From assembly GCA_900696525.1 (NCBI GenBank), contig CAADGL010000015.1, positions 62,001 through 126,000 of the forward strand: a DNA stretch of 64,000 nucleotides, written 5' to 3'. The notes below the pieces were generated by a model. The model had not been told where the DNA came from. It made no database searches and saw only the letters and a program-made list of their open reading frames with translations. Origin of the DNA: an uncultured Planctomycetota bacterium. GTDB taxonomy: Bacteria; Planctomycetota; Phycisphaerae; UBA1845; Fen-1342. The position numbers were made by a program, and so were the translations under genes. Of this stretch, positions 25,027-33,303 are shown one piece after another (the stretch's first letter is position 1; every line of letters starts with the position of its first letter).

Positions 25027-25661
25027 ACGCCGCAAGCGTCACGCGCGATCTGATTGCGCTCGTGGCTGACAAGAACATCGAAGCCGCGCTGCGCGCGCTG
25101 CTCAGGCGAAACCGAGCCCTCGGCACTCGCCGAATTCAGGCTGAAATCTACGTTCATCCCGGCCGAGATCCGGGATGCCTACGCAGGGCGCATGACTTCC
25201 TCTTCGCCCAAAGTTCGAGTTTCCAGCACGCGCTGGTGCTGTTGGATCGCCAGGGCTGTGGGAGCGAGGATGGCGCGCCAGCGCTCGAGGCTGAAATCGA
25301 GAACCGCCTCAGGTCCGGCTGGACCGACCGGGCGCGCGCAATTGTCATCGACCCCGAGTTGGAAATCTGGGTCTGGAGCGACTCCCCGCACGTTGACGAG
25401 GTGCTGGGCTGGGCAGGCAGACTGCCGGGCCTCCGGGATTGGCTCGTCGACGAGCGCCTCCTGGCGAAAGGCGCCCTGAAGCCCACCGATCCCAAGGCGG
25501 CCATGGACCGCGCTTTGTGGGCGGCGCGAATCCCGCGATCGTCCGCCATCTATGCACGGCTCGCGGAAACCGTGAGCTTCCAGCGATGTCAGGACCGCGC
25601 GTTTCTGCGCCTCCGTCAAACTCTGGCCAACTGGTTTCCCCAGATCGACCGGCATGGCTGA
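25023..25661 (+). CDS. TOPRIM-like partner of the ATPase (MAD4-like)
   Basis: 212 residues from a TTG at 25023 that overlaps the ATPase stop. A longer start at 24972 would overlap too far. Acidic positions are arranged as in TOPRIM-like nuclease domains: Asp16/Glu20 in ALVADKNIEAAL, Asp75 in LVLLDRQGCG and acidic residues in IDPELEIWVWSD. The VHPGRDPGC and PRSSAIYARLA segments match my recollection of MAD4 proteins. It probably forms the effector (nuclease) half of the pair. The fold assignment is an inference. Confidence 0.65.
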   Translation: MNAASVTRDLIALVADKNIEAALRALLRRNRALGTRRIQAEIYVHPGRDPGCLRRAHDFLFAQSSSFQHALVLLDRQGCGSEDGAPALEAEIENRLRSGWTDRARAIVIDPELEIWVWSDSPHVDEVLGWAGRLPGLRDWLVDERLLAKGALKPTDPKAAMDRALWAARIPRSSAIYARLAETVSFQRCQDRAFLRLRQTLANWFPQIDRHG

Positions 25662-25737
25662 CGCGCCCCCGACGCTGCGCTGGTGGGCAGCTTCCACTAC
25701 ACGGGCCGAGCAGACGCACGAGGCCATAGCAACGTCC

Positions 25738-25766
25738 ACGAAAAGCGGCCGGTCGATTACGATCGT
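25738..25766 (+). repeat. 29-bp direct repeat, right copy
   Basis: Identical to 23679-23707. The frame continues RIRRETM to a TAG at 25785-25787. Upstream, about 30 further bases still resemble the hydratase end (TQEGIA versus THEAIA, with a one-base gap). This copy therefore sits on a remnant of a hydratase gene end. Confidence 0.88.
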
Positions 25767-25796
25767 ATCCGGCGCGAAACGATGTAGTGGGCCCGG

Positions 25797-26795
25797 CTAA
25801 CCCGTCGCATCCCGCACGACCTCCGGCCACGCGAAACCGGAGAAGATCCCGCCCGTGTGGATGAACACCGCCGGACGCTCGCGGGCCAGCGCGCCGCGGC
25901 GGATGCCGTCGAGCAGGGCGCAGAACGCCTTGGCGGTGTAGACCGGGTCGAGCACGATTCCCTCCAGCCGCGCCAGCAGCCCCAGCGCGTCCATCGCCGC
26001 CGCGTACGGGATCGCGTAGCCCGCGCCGACGAACCCGTCGATGAAGCGCAGCTCCGCCGCATCGAATCGCACGGGCAGGCCGAACTGCGCAAGGACTGCC
26101 TCACACAGGCGCGACACGCTCTCACGGTGATACGCTGCGTCATCGCTCACCGGGACGGCCCACACGCGCAGCCCACCCAGCCCGTGCAGCAGCCGCCCCA
26201 GCACCAGGCCGGCGTACGTCGCCCCTGATGACACGGCCACCACCACGTCGCATTCGCCGACGCCCGCCGACCGCAACTGCTCATTCAGCTCCGCCGCCGC
26301 ACTCATGTAGCCCCAGCAGCCCAGCGGCTCGGAGGCCCCCATCGGCGTCCAACGCGGCTTTCTGCCCGCCGAACGCAGTTCATCGCACACCTGCGCGACG
26401 ATCTGTTCGCGCCGCGCCGCGAACTCCTCGCGCGAGAACTCGCGCGTCTCGGCGCCAAACAGCGCATCGAGAAGGTGATTGCCCAGCGGCGGACCGGCCG
26501 GCGCCTTCGGCCGCAGCAGCAGCGTGCACCCAAGCCCCAGCCGCGCGCACACCGCCGCCGTCGCCCGGCAGTGATTCGACTGGGGCGTGCCCTCGGTGAC
26601 GAGTGTGTCGCATCCGGCAGCCAGGGCGTCGGCGGCGATGAACTCGAGCTTGCGGACCTTGTTGCCGGAGAGTTCGAGGCCGGTCAGGTCGTCGCGCTTG
26701 ATCCACAAGGGCCCGCAGCCAAGCTGGCGCTGCAATCGCTCGGCGCGCACGAGCGGCGTCGGCACGCTGGCCAGAGACAGGTGCGCCGGTGTCAT
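25797..26795 (-). CDS. PLP-dependent D-cysteine desulfhydrase/ACC deaminase family protein
   Basis: 332 residues from the ATG at 26795. N-terminal VPTPLVRAERL and IKRDDLTGLELSGNKVRKLEF, where the first Lys of NKVRK is the PLP Schiff base. Then comes TEGTPQSNHCRATAA, whose SNH is the phosphate and substrate element, and SSGATYAGLVLG. These are typical of the ACC deaminase/D-cysteine desulfhydrase family (tryptophan-synthase-beta fold). The substrate cannot be fixed by motifs. An alternative ATG lies at 26828. The gene converges on the defence insertion. Confidence 0.83.
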   Translation of the reverse strand: MTPAHLSLASVPTPLVRAERLQRQLGCGPLWIKRDDLTGLELSGNKVRKLEFIAADALAAGCDTLVTEGTPQSNHCRATAAVCARLGLGCTLLLRPKAPAGPPLGNHLLDALFGAETREFSREEFAARREQIVAQVCDELRSAGRKPRWTPMGASEPLGCWGYMSAAAELNEQLRSAGVGECDVVVAVSSGATYAGLVLGRLLHGLGGLRVWAVPVSDDAAYHRESVSRLCEAVLAQFGLPVRFDAAELRFIDGFVGAGYAIPYAAAMDALGLLARLEGIVLDPVYTAKAFCALLDGIRRGALARERPAVFIHTGGIFSGFAWPEVVRDATG

Positions 26796-27043
26796 TCCTG
26801 GCCGTCGCCCGGGCGACGTCTCACCCATGCCGCCGCGCGGCCGCCCGGCCCTCGATCCATCCCCTGAGGCACCATGACCGCATTCTAACTTCGCGTGGCG
26901 ATCGCGGTAGAGACTCCCGGACCATGCGCCCGTGAACAACGCACCGACCGCGGACGCGGCGGCGGCGAACGCCGGCGCTTGTGGTCCGGCACCGCTCGGT
27001 GTGCTAACCTGGAGCGGTTTTTCTGGGAGTCTGTGGAGGCCGC

Positions 27044-27928
27044 TTGACCGACGCTTGGGCCATGACTGCGAGCGCGTCGGCCGCGGCCGGCGGCGTGATG
27101 CCGCGGTCGCGCGACCTGGCCGCGCTGCCGCTCGCGCGCCGGCTGGCCTGGCAGGACTACGCCGAGTTGGCGCTGAAGGGCCATCTCGGGCGGCTGCTGG
27201 ATTACGGCTGCGGCAACGGCGAGTTCCTGTCGCGCGTCAGCGACCGCTGCGACGAGTGCCAGGGCGTCGACGTCGATGCCGCGGCGCTGCCCGCCGACGG
27301 CGCCGTCGGCAACGCGACCTGCCGACACGTCCCGGCGGGGGGCAAGCTGCCGTTTCCGGACGACTACTTCGACACGGTCACGATCCTCGAGGTCATCGAG
27401 CACGTTGCGTCCGAGCGCCGCGTTCTGGATGAGCTCACGCGCGTGCTGAAGCCGGGCGGAAGGCTTCTGCTCACCACGCCGCATCGCGGCCTGCTGACCT
27501 GGCTGGACCCGGCGAACGCGAAGTTCGTGGCGCCGCGACTGCACCGGTTCGTCCTGTGCACGATCCTGCGCCGCGGGCAGTACTACGAGGGCCGCTTCGG
27601 CGCGGCGCGACGCGCCGAGGCCGGCATGATCGGCGACTTCACCACCGACCAGGCTCCGTGGCATCGCCACTACCGCTACGGACACATCCGCCGCCTGGCC
27701 CCCGACACGCTCGAAACCGTTGACTGGGCGGTTTACTATCCGGCGATGCGCGCCCTCTGGATGCTGGCAATCGGCGCCGGCATCGTCTCACGCGGCCGAT
27801 TCATGGATATCCCGCCTCCCGCAAGCTGGCTGGCCTACCGCCTCAGCCGGACGCGCTCCCTGCTCGGCGACCAGTTGGTCGTGCTGTTCCGCAAGCTCGG
27901 TGCGTCGAGGGCACCGGAGCGCCGATAA
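27044..27928 (+). CDS. SAM-dependent methyltransferase (class I)
   Basis: 294 residues from a TTG at 27044, chosen because GGAGG lies at 27035-27039; an ATG at 27062 is the alternative. Motif I LLDYGCGNGEFL (about 48-59), VDVDAAAL (motif II), DYFDTVTILEVIEHV and ELTRVLKPGGRLLLTTPH are those of small-molecule methyltransferases of the UbiE/Methyltransf_11 type. The C-terminal part has a hydrophobic helix (MRALWMLAIGAGIV). Substrate unknown; isolated gene. Confidence 0.83.
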   Translation: MTDAWAMTASASAAAGGVMPRSRDLAALPLARRLAWQDYAELALKGHLGRLLDYGCGNGEFLSRVSDRCDECQGVDVDAAALPADGAVGNATCRHVPAGGKLPFPDDYFDTVTILEVIEHVASERRVLDELTRVLKPGGRLLLTTPHRGLLTWLDPANAKFVAPRLHRFVLCTILRRGQYYEGRFGAARRAEAGMIGDFTTDQAPWHRHYRYGHIRRLAPDTLETVDWAVYYPAMRALWMLAIGAGIVSRGRFMDIPPPASWLAYRLSRTRSLLGDQLVVLFRKLGASRAPERR

Positions 27929-28055
27929 CGTGACCACCCGCCCCGCTGCGAATCTCACCGCTCCACAGTGAATACTCCGCCGACCCCGGGCGTCCAACCC
28001 TGCGTACGACAAGGCACGAGCGGCTAAACCGCTCCTGAAACGCAGGAGACGAACC

Positions 28056-28586
28056 ATGAATCGCTTTCTCGGACTCTCAACCACCGCCCTGTTGCTCATC
28101 GCCACTCCCCTCGCGCTGGCCTCCGACGCCCAGACGTCGGCAACCGCCGGCAGCAACAGCTTTCGCCCCAACGGGACCGCGGCCGCCACGGCCCGTTACG
28201 AGGGCAAGGTCGGCTTCGCCCGCACGCAGAGCCAGAGCGGTCGCCTTAACCTGGCCAGGGGGGTCGCCGTGGGCGTCGACAAGAACGGACTGTCGCTCTC
28301 CGTCAGCCACGCCGTCGCCCCGCGGCTCGGCCCGGCGGTGGGCAGCAACTTCAGCCTGAGCATCGGCCGCGACGGGGAGGTCTCGAAGAATCACAGCATC
28401 GCCGTGGCGCGCGGGCCGTTCGAGCGCGAGGTGACCGTCGGCGGGCAGGCCGGCAGCGGCCGCTTCGGCTCGACCGCGTCGGGCATCGCCTCCGGCCGGA
28501 CCGATCCGTTCGGCCGCGTGCAGGCCAACAGCGACTCGCACGTGTCGCGACCGCTGGCGCGCGTCGCGCGGATCATCCATCGCTGA
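28056..28586 (+). CDS. Secreted hypothetical protein
   Basis: 176 residues with a Sec signal peptide (MNRFLGLSTTALLLIATPLALAS) and a mature part rich in Gly, Ser and Asn with alternating hydrophobic residues (VGVDKNGLSLSVSHAVAP, SNFSLSIGRDGEVS). It looks like a repetitive beta structure. CAGGAG precedes the ATG. A short hairpin (GAGCGG/CCGCTC, 28018-28034) sits just upstream of the ribosome binding site. No family recognised. Confidence 0.65.
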   Translation: MNRFLGLSTTALLLIATPLALASDAQTSATAGSNSFRPNGTAAATARYEGKVGFARTQSQSGRLNLARGVAVGVDKNGLSLSVSHAVAPRLGPAVGSNFSLSIGRDGEVSKNHSIAVARGPFEREVTVGGQAGSGRFGSTASGIASGRTDPFGRVQANSDSHVSRPLARVARIIHR

Positions 28587-28629
28587 TGCGGTGCGCATCG
28601 CCCGGACTGATCCGACGAGCATGAGAGAC

Positions 28630-28667
28630 GGGGCCGTCTGCGGGTGTTGCGACCTGCGGACGGCCCC
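28630..28667. terminator. Hairpin between convergent genes
   Basis: GGGGCCGTC (28630-28638) pairs perfectly with GACGGCCCC (28659-28667) around a 20-base loop. It lies between the ends of the genes at 28056-28586 and 28695-29276 and could end both transcripts. It lacks a strong T-run, so it may be Rho-assisted. Confidence 0.5.
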
Positions 28668-28694
28668 GGCCGCGCGTCGGCCGCCGGTCTGCGT

Positions 28695-29276
28695 TCACCG
28701 TGAGCCCACGCCCAGGCGCACGAAGATCAGCACGTGCGTCGCAATGACGATCGGGACGAGAAACGTCGGCAGCAGGCACAGCGGCAACCGCAGCAGCGCC
28801 GACATCGACTCGGGGTCAGTCAGCGCCAGCCGGACCGCCGTGGCCACAACGAACAGGATGTCGGCTAGGCCCACCACGTTCCACGCCAGGACGGCGCGCC
28901 GGCGTGCGGTCTCGTCTCGCACCAGGAGCACACCCAGGGCGCCCGCGGCCACAATGATGTCGCCGATGCCGCCGGGGACGGCGAAGTCGTAGGGCAGCTC
29001 GCCGCGGCGCCAGAGATAGAGGAAATACAAGCCGACGAAGCGCGTGAGATGCACGGACACGAGCACGCGCACATCGACGCTCGCCGCCCAGCGCCGCAGG
29101 ACGCCGACGGTCGCCAGGGCCCCGATCGTCAGCCCGGTGAGCGCGACAAGCACGATCTGCGGCGCCGGCGGCCGCAGCGAACGCAGCACGCCGCTGGCTC
29201 CGACAGCCACCGCCGCGACGAGCCACAGGCTTGTGATTGCCAGAACCGCGCGTCCCGGCATGGCGTGCTGTCTCAT
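28695..29276 (-). CDS. Integral membrane protein, unknown function
   Basis: 193 residues with about six hydrophobic segments (AVLAITSLWLVAAVAVG, QIVLVALTGLTIGALATVG, FVGLYFLYLWRRG, GIGDIIVAAGALGVLLV, VVGLADILFVVATAVRLAL, FLVPIVIATHVLIFVRLG). The charged motif LPYDFAVPGGIGDI between helices 3 and 4 is distinctive. No family recognised. Single gene, tail to tail with the secreted protein at 28056. Confidence 0.65.
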   Translation of the reverse strand: MRQHAMPGRAVLAITSLWLVAAVAVGASGVLRSLRPPAPQIVLVALTGLTIGALATVGVLRRWAASVDVRVLVSVHLTRFVGLYFLYLWRRGELPYDFAVPGGIGDIIVAAGALGVLLVRDETARRRAVLAWNVVGLADILFVVATAVRLALTDPESMSALLRLPLCLLPTFLVPIVIATHVLIFVRLGVGSR

Positions 29277-29325
29277 CGGGCACCGTTACCCGGGCGTCAG
29301 CAGCAAGTAGGTCTACGTCGTCCCG

Positions 29326-29607
29326 ATGATCGGCGGAATGGTCAACGTCACCATCGGCCCCTACATCATTCTTCCGGGCACGATCTGCCCGGAGTCCGTG
29401 AGCATCGACTTCCACGTCGTCAACCTGCAACTCTCACACGCCGGCAAGGTTGGCCAGTGCAACGGCGTGTTCAAGCACGAGTGCAAGCCCGGCGCGATCG
29501 CCGCGACGCCCACGCTGGGCGAGTGGGGCCTGATCGGATTGTCCGCGCTGCCGCTGGGCGCTGGTGCAACCATCATCATGCGGCGTCGGACACCGGCCGT
29601 GATCTGA
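29326..29607 (+). pseudogene. C-terminal remnant of an IPTL-CTERM protein
   Basis: 93 codons ending in a classical sorting tail: TPTLGEWGLIGLSALPLG, a hydrophobic helix and MRRRTP, as recognised by exosortase H. The peptide before it (VNVTIGPYIILPGTICPES) looks extracellular. There is no signal peptide, and an in-frame TAG lies a few codons upstream of the ATG. It is therefore probably a 5'-truncated gene. If translated as is, it would not be exported by a Sec signal. Confidence 0.6.
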
Positions 29608-29680
29608 GCCGCGCCGTTGAACCGGGAGTCGCGCGTCCTGCGCGCAACCGCCTCTGTAGGAGCGCGGCCCGGTCCGCTGC

Positions 29681-30112
29681 TCAGGCCGAGGCGTCGGCGC
29701 CGAAGTCGTCCACGGCCAGCGGCCAGCACCAGATGTACGCCAGCAGCGCGCCGACGCCGGACGCACCGCTGAGGATCGCGGTCGTCCAGGTCGCGATCCG
29801 GGCTCCTTCGCTGTACAGCAGCGCCGCCGCCGCCGCGAGCACCAGCCACGCGATGATGAGCATCCCGCCGACGACCGCCCCGCGGCCGCGGATCGAGCGC
29901 CCGCCAGGAACGGGCAGCACCTGCGCGAACGCCCCCTGGGCCCCGACCATCATCATCTGCACCGCCGCGCCAACGCACACCGCGGCGAGCGTCACCCACA
30001 GCCACTTGAGCGATAGCGACTCCGCCGGCAGGCCCGCCGCGATCGTCTCGTGCATGACGAACATCAGCGCCGCGCCGAGCACCAACGGCGAGTAATACGT
30101 CAGCCGATTCAC
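29681..30112 (-). CDS. Small integral membrane protein, unknown function
   Basis: 143 residues from a GTG at 30112; an upstream extension is possible but Arg-rich and unlikely. Four hydrophobic segments (SPLVLGAALMFVMHET, LWVTLAAVCVGAAVQMMMVG, GAVVGGMLIIAWLVLAAAAALL, GASGVGALLAYIWCWPLAV). It ends in an acidic tail (VDDFGADASA). No family recognised. Divergent from asd. Confidence 0.6.
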   Translation of the reverse strand: MNRLTYYSPLVLGAALMFVMHETIAAGLPAESLSLKWLWVTLAAVCVGAAVQMMMVGAQGAFAQVLPVPGGRSIRGRGAVVGGMLIIAWLVLAAAAALLYSEGARIATWTTAILSGASGVGALLAYIWCWPLAVDDFGADASA

Positions 30113-30312
30113 CGGACCCCGCTCTCCAACGCCCGCTCGCCGCGCCGGCCGCGACCGTCTCGCCGGGTCGCCGCGACATGCCGCGGTTGCGCACGCGGTG
30201 CGAGCGATGGTAACATTGACCCGCCGCCGCGCCAAAAAAAGCCTGGGCTGGCGCTGGGTCAGACACTCGGGCGGTGCGTGGGGCGCCGCGGTCCGGGCAG
30301 GAGTCTGGTTGC

Positions 30313-31311
30313 TTGAACACAATCGCGATCGTCGGCGCGACCGGCGCCGTCGGACGGGAGTTCGCCGTGGTGCTGGGTCAGCGCGGCTGGCGGCCGCGCC
30401 GCTGGCGCCTGCTGGCGTCGCCGCGCTCCGCCGGGCAGACCATCCGCTGGATCGACGGCGAGCAGTGCGTCGAGGCGCTCACGCCGGAGGCGCTGCGCGG
30501 CGTGGACCTGGCGCTCTTCTCGGCTGGGGGCTCGATCAGCCGGGAGTACGCCCCGGCGGCGGCGGCGGGCGGGACGCTGGTGATCGACAACTCGTCGGCA
30601 TTCCGGATGGATGCCGGGGTGCCTCTCGTCGTTCCGGAGATCAACCCGGAGGCGGCCCGGCGGCATCGCGGGATCATCGCGAATCCGAACTGCTCGACGA
30701 TCATCCTGGCGCTGGTCCTGTGGCCGCTGCATCGCGCGTGCCCGGTGCAGCGCGTGATCGTCAGCACCTACCAGGCCGTCAGCGGCGCCGGAGCGCGGGC
30801 GCTGGCGGAGCTCGAGTCGCAGACGCGCGACGTACTGGCCGGGCGCGAACCGCGACCGCAGGTCTTTCCGGCTCCGTGCGCGTTCAACGTCTTCAGTCAT
30901 AACAGCCCGCTGGACGACGACGGCTACAACCTCGAAGAGACCAAGATGCTGCATGAGACGCGCAAGATCTTCGGCGACGACTCGCTGCGCATCAGCGCCA
31001 CCTGCATGCGCGTGCCCGTGCGCCGCGCCCACACCGAGACCGTGGCCGTCGAATTCGCGCGCCCCATCTCGCCCGACGCCGCCCGCGACATCCTGTCCTC
31101 GGCGCCGGGCGTGCGCGTCGTGGATGACCGCCGCAGCCAGCGCTTCCCGACGCCGCTCGAGGCCAGCGGGATCGACGAGGTGCTGGTGGGGCGCATCCGG
31201 CAGGACTTGAGCCTGCCGGACGGCCGCGGGCTGAAACTCGTGTGCGCGGGCGACCAGTTGCGCAAGGGCGCGGCGCTCAACGCCGTGCAGATCGCCGAGC
31301 TGCTGCGCTGA
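30313..31311 (+). CDS. asd: Aspartate-semialdehyde dehydrogenase
   Basis: 332 residues from a TTG at 30313 preceded by GGCAGGAG. The nucleotide-binding loop is VGATGAVG (7-14). Catalytic Cys127 lies in ANPNCSTI and the proton-accepting His240 in RVPVRRAHTE. The STYQAVSGAG and FNVFSHNSPLDDDGYNLEETKM segments are typical of bacterial Asd. It reduces aspartyl phosphate for lysine/DAP, threonine and methionine synthesis. Normal length. No other lysine genes nearby. Confidence 0.92.
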   Translation: MNTIAIVGATGAVGREFAVVLGQRGWRPRRWRLLASPRSAGQTIRWIDGEQCVEALTPEALRGVDLALFSAGGSISREYAPAAAAGGTLVIDNSSAFRMDAGVPLVVPEINPEAARRHRGIIANPNCSTIILALVLWPLHRACPVQRVIVSTYQAVSGAGARALAELESQTRDVLAGREPRPQVFPAPCAFNVFSHNSPLDDDGYNLEETKMLHETRKIFGDDSLRISATCMRVPVRRAHTETVAVEFARPISPDAARDILSSAPGVRVVDDRRSQRFPTPLEASGIDEVLVGRIRQDLSLPDGRGLKLVCAGDQLRKGAALNAVQIAELLR

Positions 31312-31357
31312 GCATCGCGGCCGGCCCGCGCCCGGCGCGAGCCAAGGGAGATCGACG

Positions 31358-31897
31358 ATGCCATACGGCTGGGAAGGCGAGAAGACGCGTCTGGTCCCGC
31401 TCGACCGCGAGAAGCACTTCGACAACGCCCTGCGCTGGATGAACGACCCGGACCTGACCGCCTGGATGCTCTCCGGCGACTATCCGCTGACGCGCGTGGG
31501 CGAGGAGGAGTTCTTCGCCAGGGTCTCAAGGCCAAACGCCGAGGACGTCGTCTTCGCCGTCGAGACGCTGGACGGGCGGCACATCGGACTGACCGGCCTG
31601 CACCGCATCGACCATCGCCACGGCACGGCGCTGACCGGCTCGCTGATCGGCCTGCGCGAGCTTTGGGGCCAGGGCTACGGCACGGACATGATCCGGGCGC
31701 GAACGCACTACGCGACCAACGTGCTCGGGCTGCGCCTGCTCTGGAGCGAGGTCATGGTGGGCAACGACCGCTCCCTGCGGGCGCTGCTGCGGGCCGGCTA
31801 TCGCGAGGCCGGGCGCATTCCCGGCTTCTATTGGAAGCGCGGCGCCTATCGCGACAAGATCATGTTGTACCTGCGACGCGACGACCACGCGGCCTGA
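31358..31897 (+). CDS. GNAT N-acetyltransferase, RimJ/RimL type
   Basis: 179 residues, with AGGGAG before the ATG. The pattern fits RimJ/RimL-like acetyltransferases: TRLVPLDREKHFDNALRWMN at the start, HIGLTGLHRID, the acetyl-CoA loop region LRELWGQGYGTDMI (a GQGYG variant) and NDRSLRALLRAGYREAGRIPG. The substrate (ribosomal protein, antibiotic or other amine) cannot be told. Lies 46 bases after asd and may be co-transcribed. Confidence 0.83.
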   Translation: MPYGWEGEKTRLVPLDREKHFDNALRWMNDPDLTAWMLSGDYPLTRVGEEEFFARVSRPNAEDVVFAVETLDGRHIGLTGLHRIDHRHGTALTGSLIGLRELWGQGYGTDMIRARTHYATNVLGLRLLWSEVMVGNDRSLRALLRAGYREAGRIPGFYWKRGAYRDKIMLYLRRDDHAA

Positions 31898-31993
31898 TGC
31901 GGTCCGGCCGCCGGCGCCACGTTGCCGGCCAGCGGCAGCCGCCGGCGCCGCGGCCGCTGGCCGTGATCGCGGGGCTCCGCTACCCTGCTGCCC

Positions 31994-33268
31994 ATGTTGT
32001 CCTTTCCGGGCCGGTGCATCGTGCTGGGCAGCCTGTGTGCGCTCCCGCTTGGCTGCGCGCACCATGGCCATCCTTCCGCCGAACAGCAGGCCGAGCAGCG
32101 CGCCGTGCTCAAGACTCAGGCCGAGCTGATGGCCGAGCGCGACCAGCGGCTGCGCGACGGCTCGGTCTCGACGGCGGCCGCGGAGCCGCCGCCCGTGCCG
32201 GCTTCGCGTCCGGTCTACGCGCCCCCTCCGCCGCCGCTCACGGCGCCGCCCGGGGCGCTGCATTCGGACATCCTGCTCGTGAACAGCTCGGTGCTGAGCG
32301 TCAGCGAGGTGCTGTATGCGCTGGAGCAGCAGATCGCCGAGCTGCGCAGCACCCAGACCCCCGCCGGCTTCCGCGAGCAGGTCGAGCGGCTGATCCGTCG
32401 GCAGGTGCAGCAGGAGATCGGCTCGCTGCTGCTGTACGAGAAGGCGACGAAGGGCTTCAACGAGCAGCAGTGGTCGGCGGTCGATCGCGTGGTGACGCGC
32501 GAGGTGGATCGCATCACGGCGCTGCGCTATGGAGACAGTCCGGCCCGGCTCGACCAGGCGCTCGCCGCCGCCGGCCTGACGCGCGAGCAGTTCCGGGCGG
32601 CGGTGCGGCGCGGGATGGTTGTGCGGCAGTATGCCCGCGAGCTTCTGCTGCCGAGAATCACGCCGCGCCGCGAGGAGCTGCTTTCGTACTACCGCGCACA
32701 CGCGGACGAGTTCTCATCGCCGGAGCTGCGCGAGCTGCTCATGATCGAGGCGCCGTTCGAGCGCTTTCTGCCGAGCGGCCTGTCGTGGGAAGACGCCCCG
32801 GAGGCGCAGCAGGCGCGGGCGCGGCTACAGGCGCTGCGGCATATCCGCGCCGCGCACGCGGCGCTGGCCGGACAGAGCTTCGAGGACGTGGCCCGGGCCT
32901 ACTCGCGCGGAATGCACGCCGAAAGCGGCGGATCGTGGGGCATGCTGGGCCGGGCGCTCCAGCCGCCGTACGACGCGGCCAGCGCGCTTGTCTTCGACTT
33001 CTCCGAGGGACAGATCAGCGAGCCGATCGAGTGTGCGACGGGCTGGGTGATCGTCAAGTGCGGGCGGATCGCGCCGGCGAAGCGCGTCGATTTTGCCGAC
33101 GCGCAGGACCAGATTCGCGAGGCGCTGCGCGAGCGGAAGTTCGGCCAGGAGCTTGCCGAGTACGTGTTCCGTCTCGCCGAAAAAGCCACCATCGTCGGCA
33201 TGGACACCTTTGTCACCCAGGCCGTGCGCCGCGCCGTCGAGACCGGCGACGCCACCGCCGCGCGCTGA
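31994..33268 (+). CDS. Parvulin-type peptidyl-prolyl isomerase lipoprotein (SurA/PrsA-like)
   Basis: 424 residues. A lipoprotein signal (LGSLCALPLGC, Cys21) is followed by a Pro-rich linker (about 55-85), a helical SurA_N-like chaperone domain (95-240: ERLIRRQVQQEIGSLLLYEKA) and a rotamase domain (about 245-370: FEDVARAYSRGMHAESGGSWG, FDFSEGQISEPIECATGWVIVKC). This would be an envelope folding factor. The rotamase signature is divergent, so isomerase activity may be reduced. Confidence 0.78.
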   Translation: MLSFPGRCIVLGSLCALPLGCAHHGHPSAEQQAEQRAVLKTQAELMAERDQRLRDGSVSTAAAEPPPVPASRPVYAPPPPPLTAPPGALHSDILLVNSSVLSVSEVLYALEQQIAELRSTQTPAGFREQVERLIRRQVQQEIGSLLLYEKATKGFNEQQWSAVDRVVTREVDRITALRYGDSPARLDQALAAAGLTREQFRAAVRRGMVVRQYARELLLPRITPRREELLSYYRAHADEFSSPELRELLMIEAPFERFLPSGLSWEDAPEAQQARARLQALRHIRAAHAALAGQSFEDVARAYSRGMHAESGGSWGMLGRALQPPYDAASALVFDFSEGQISEPIECATGWVIVKCGRIAPAKRVDFADAQDQIREALRERKFGQELAEYVFRLAEKATIVGMDTFVTQAVRRAVETGDATAAR

Positions 33269-33303
33269 CGGCGCCCCGAAACTCTACCCCCAAAACGGGC
33301 TCC

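Larger units (their letters stand above)
23679..25766 (+). mobile_element. Putative inserted cargo bounded by 29-bp direct repeats
   Basis: A 2.06 kb unit (repeat start to repeat start) holds the hydratase terminal codons, a two-gene defence-type pair and a second copy of the repeat. The cargo has more AT-rich codons than its neighbours (AAACAAAAGGAAACC near 24228, TTTTTACC near 24245). No integrase or transposase is present, so the mechanism is unknown; recombination between homologous gene ends is as likely as site-specific insertion. Confidence 0.5.
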
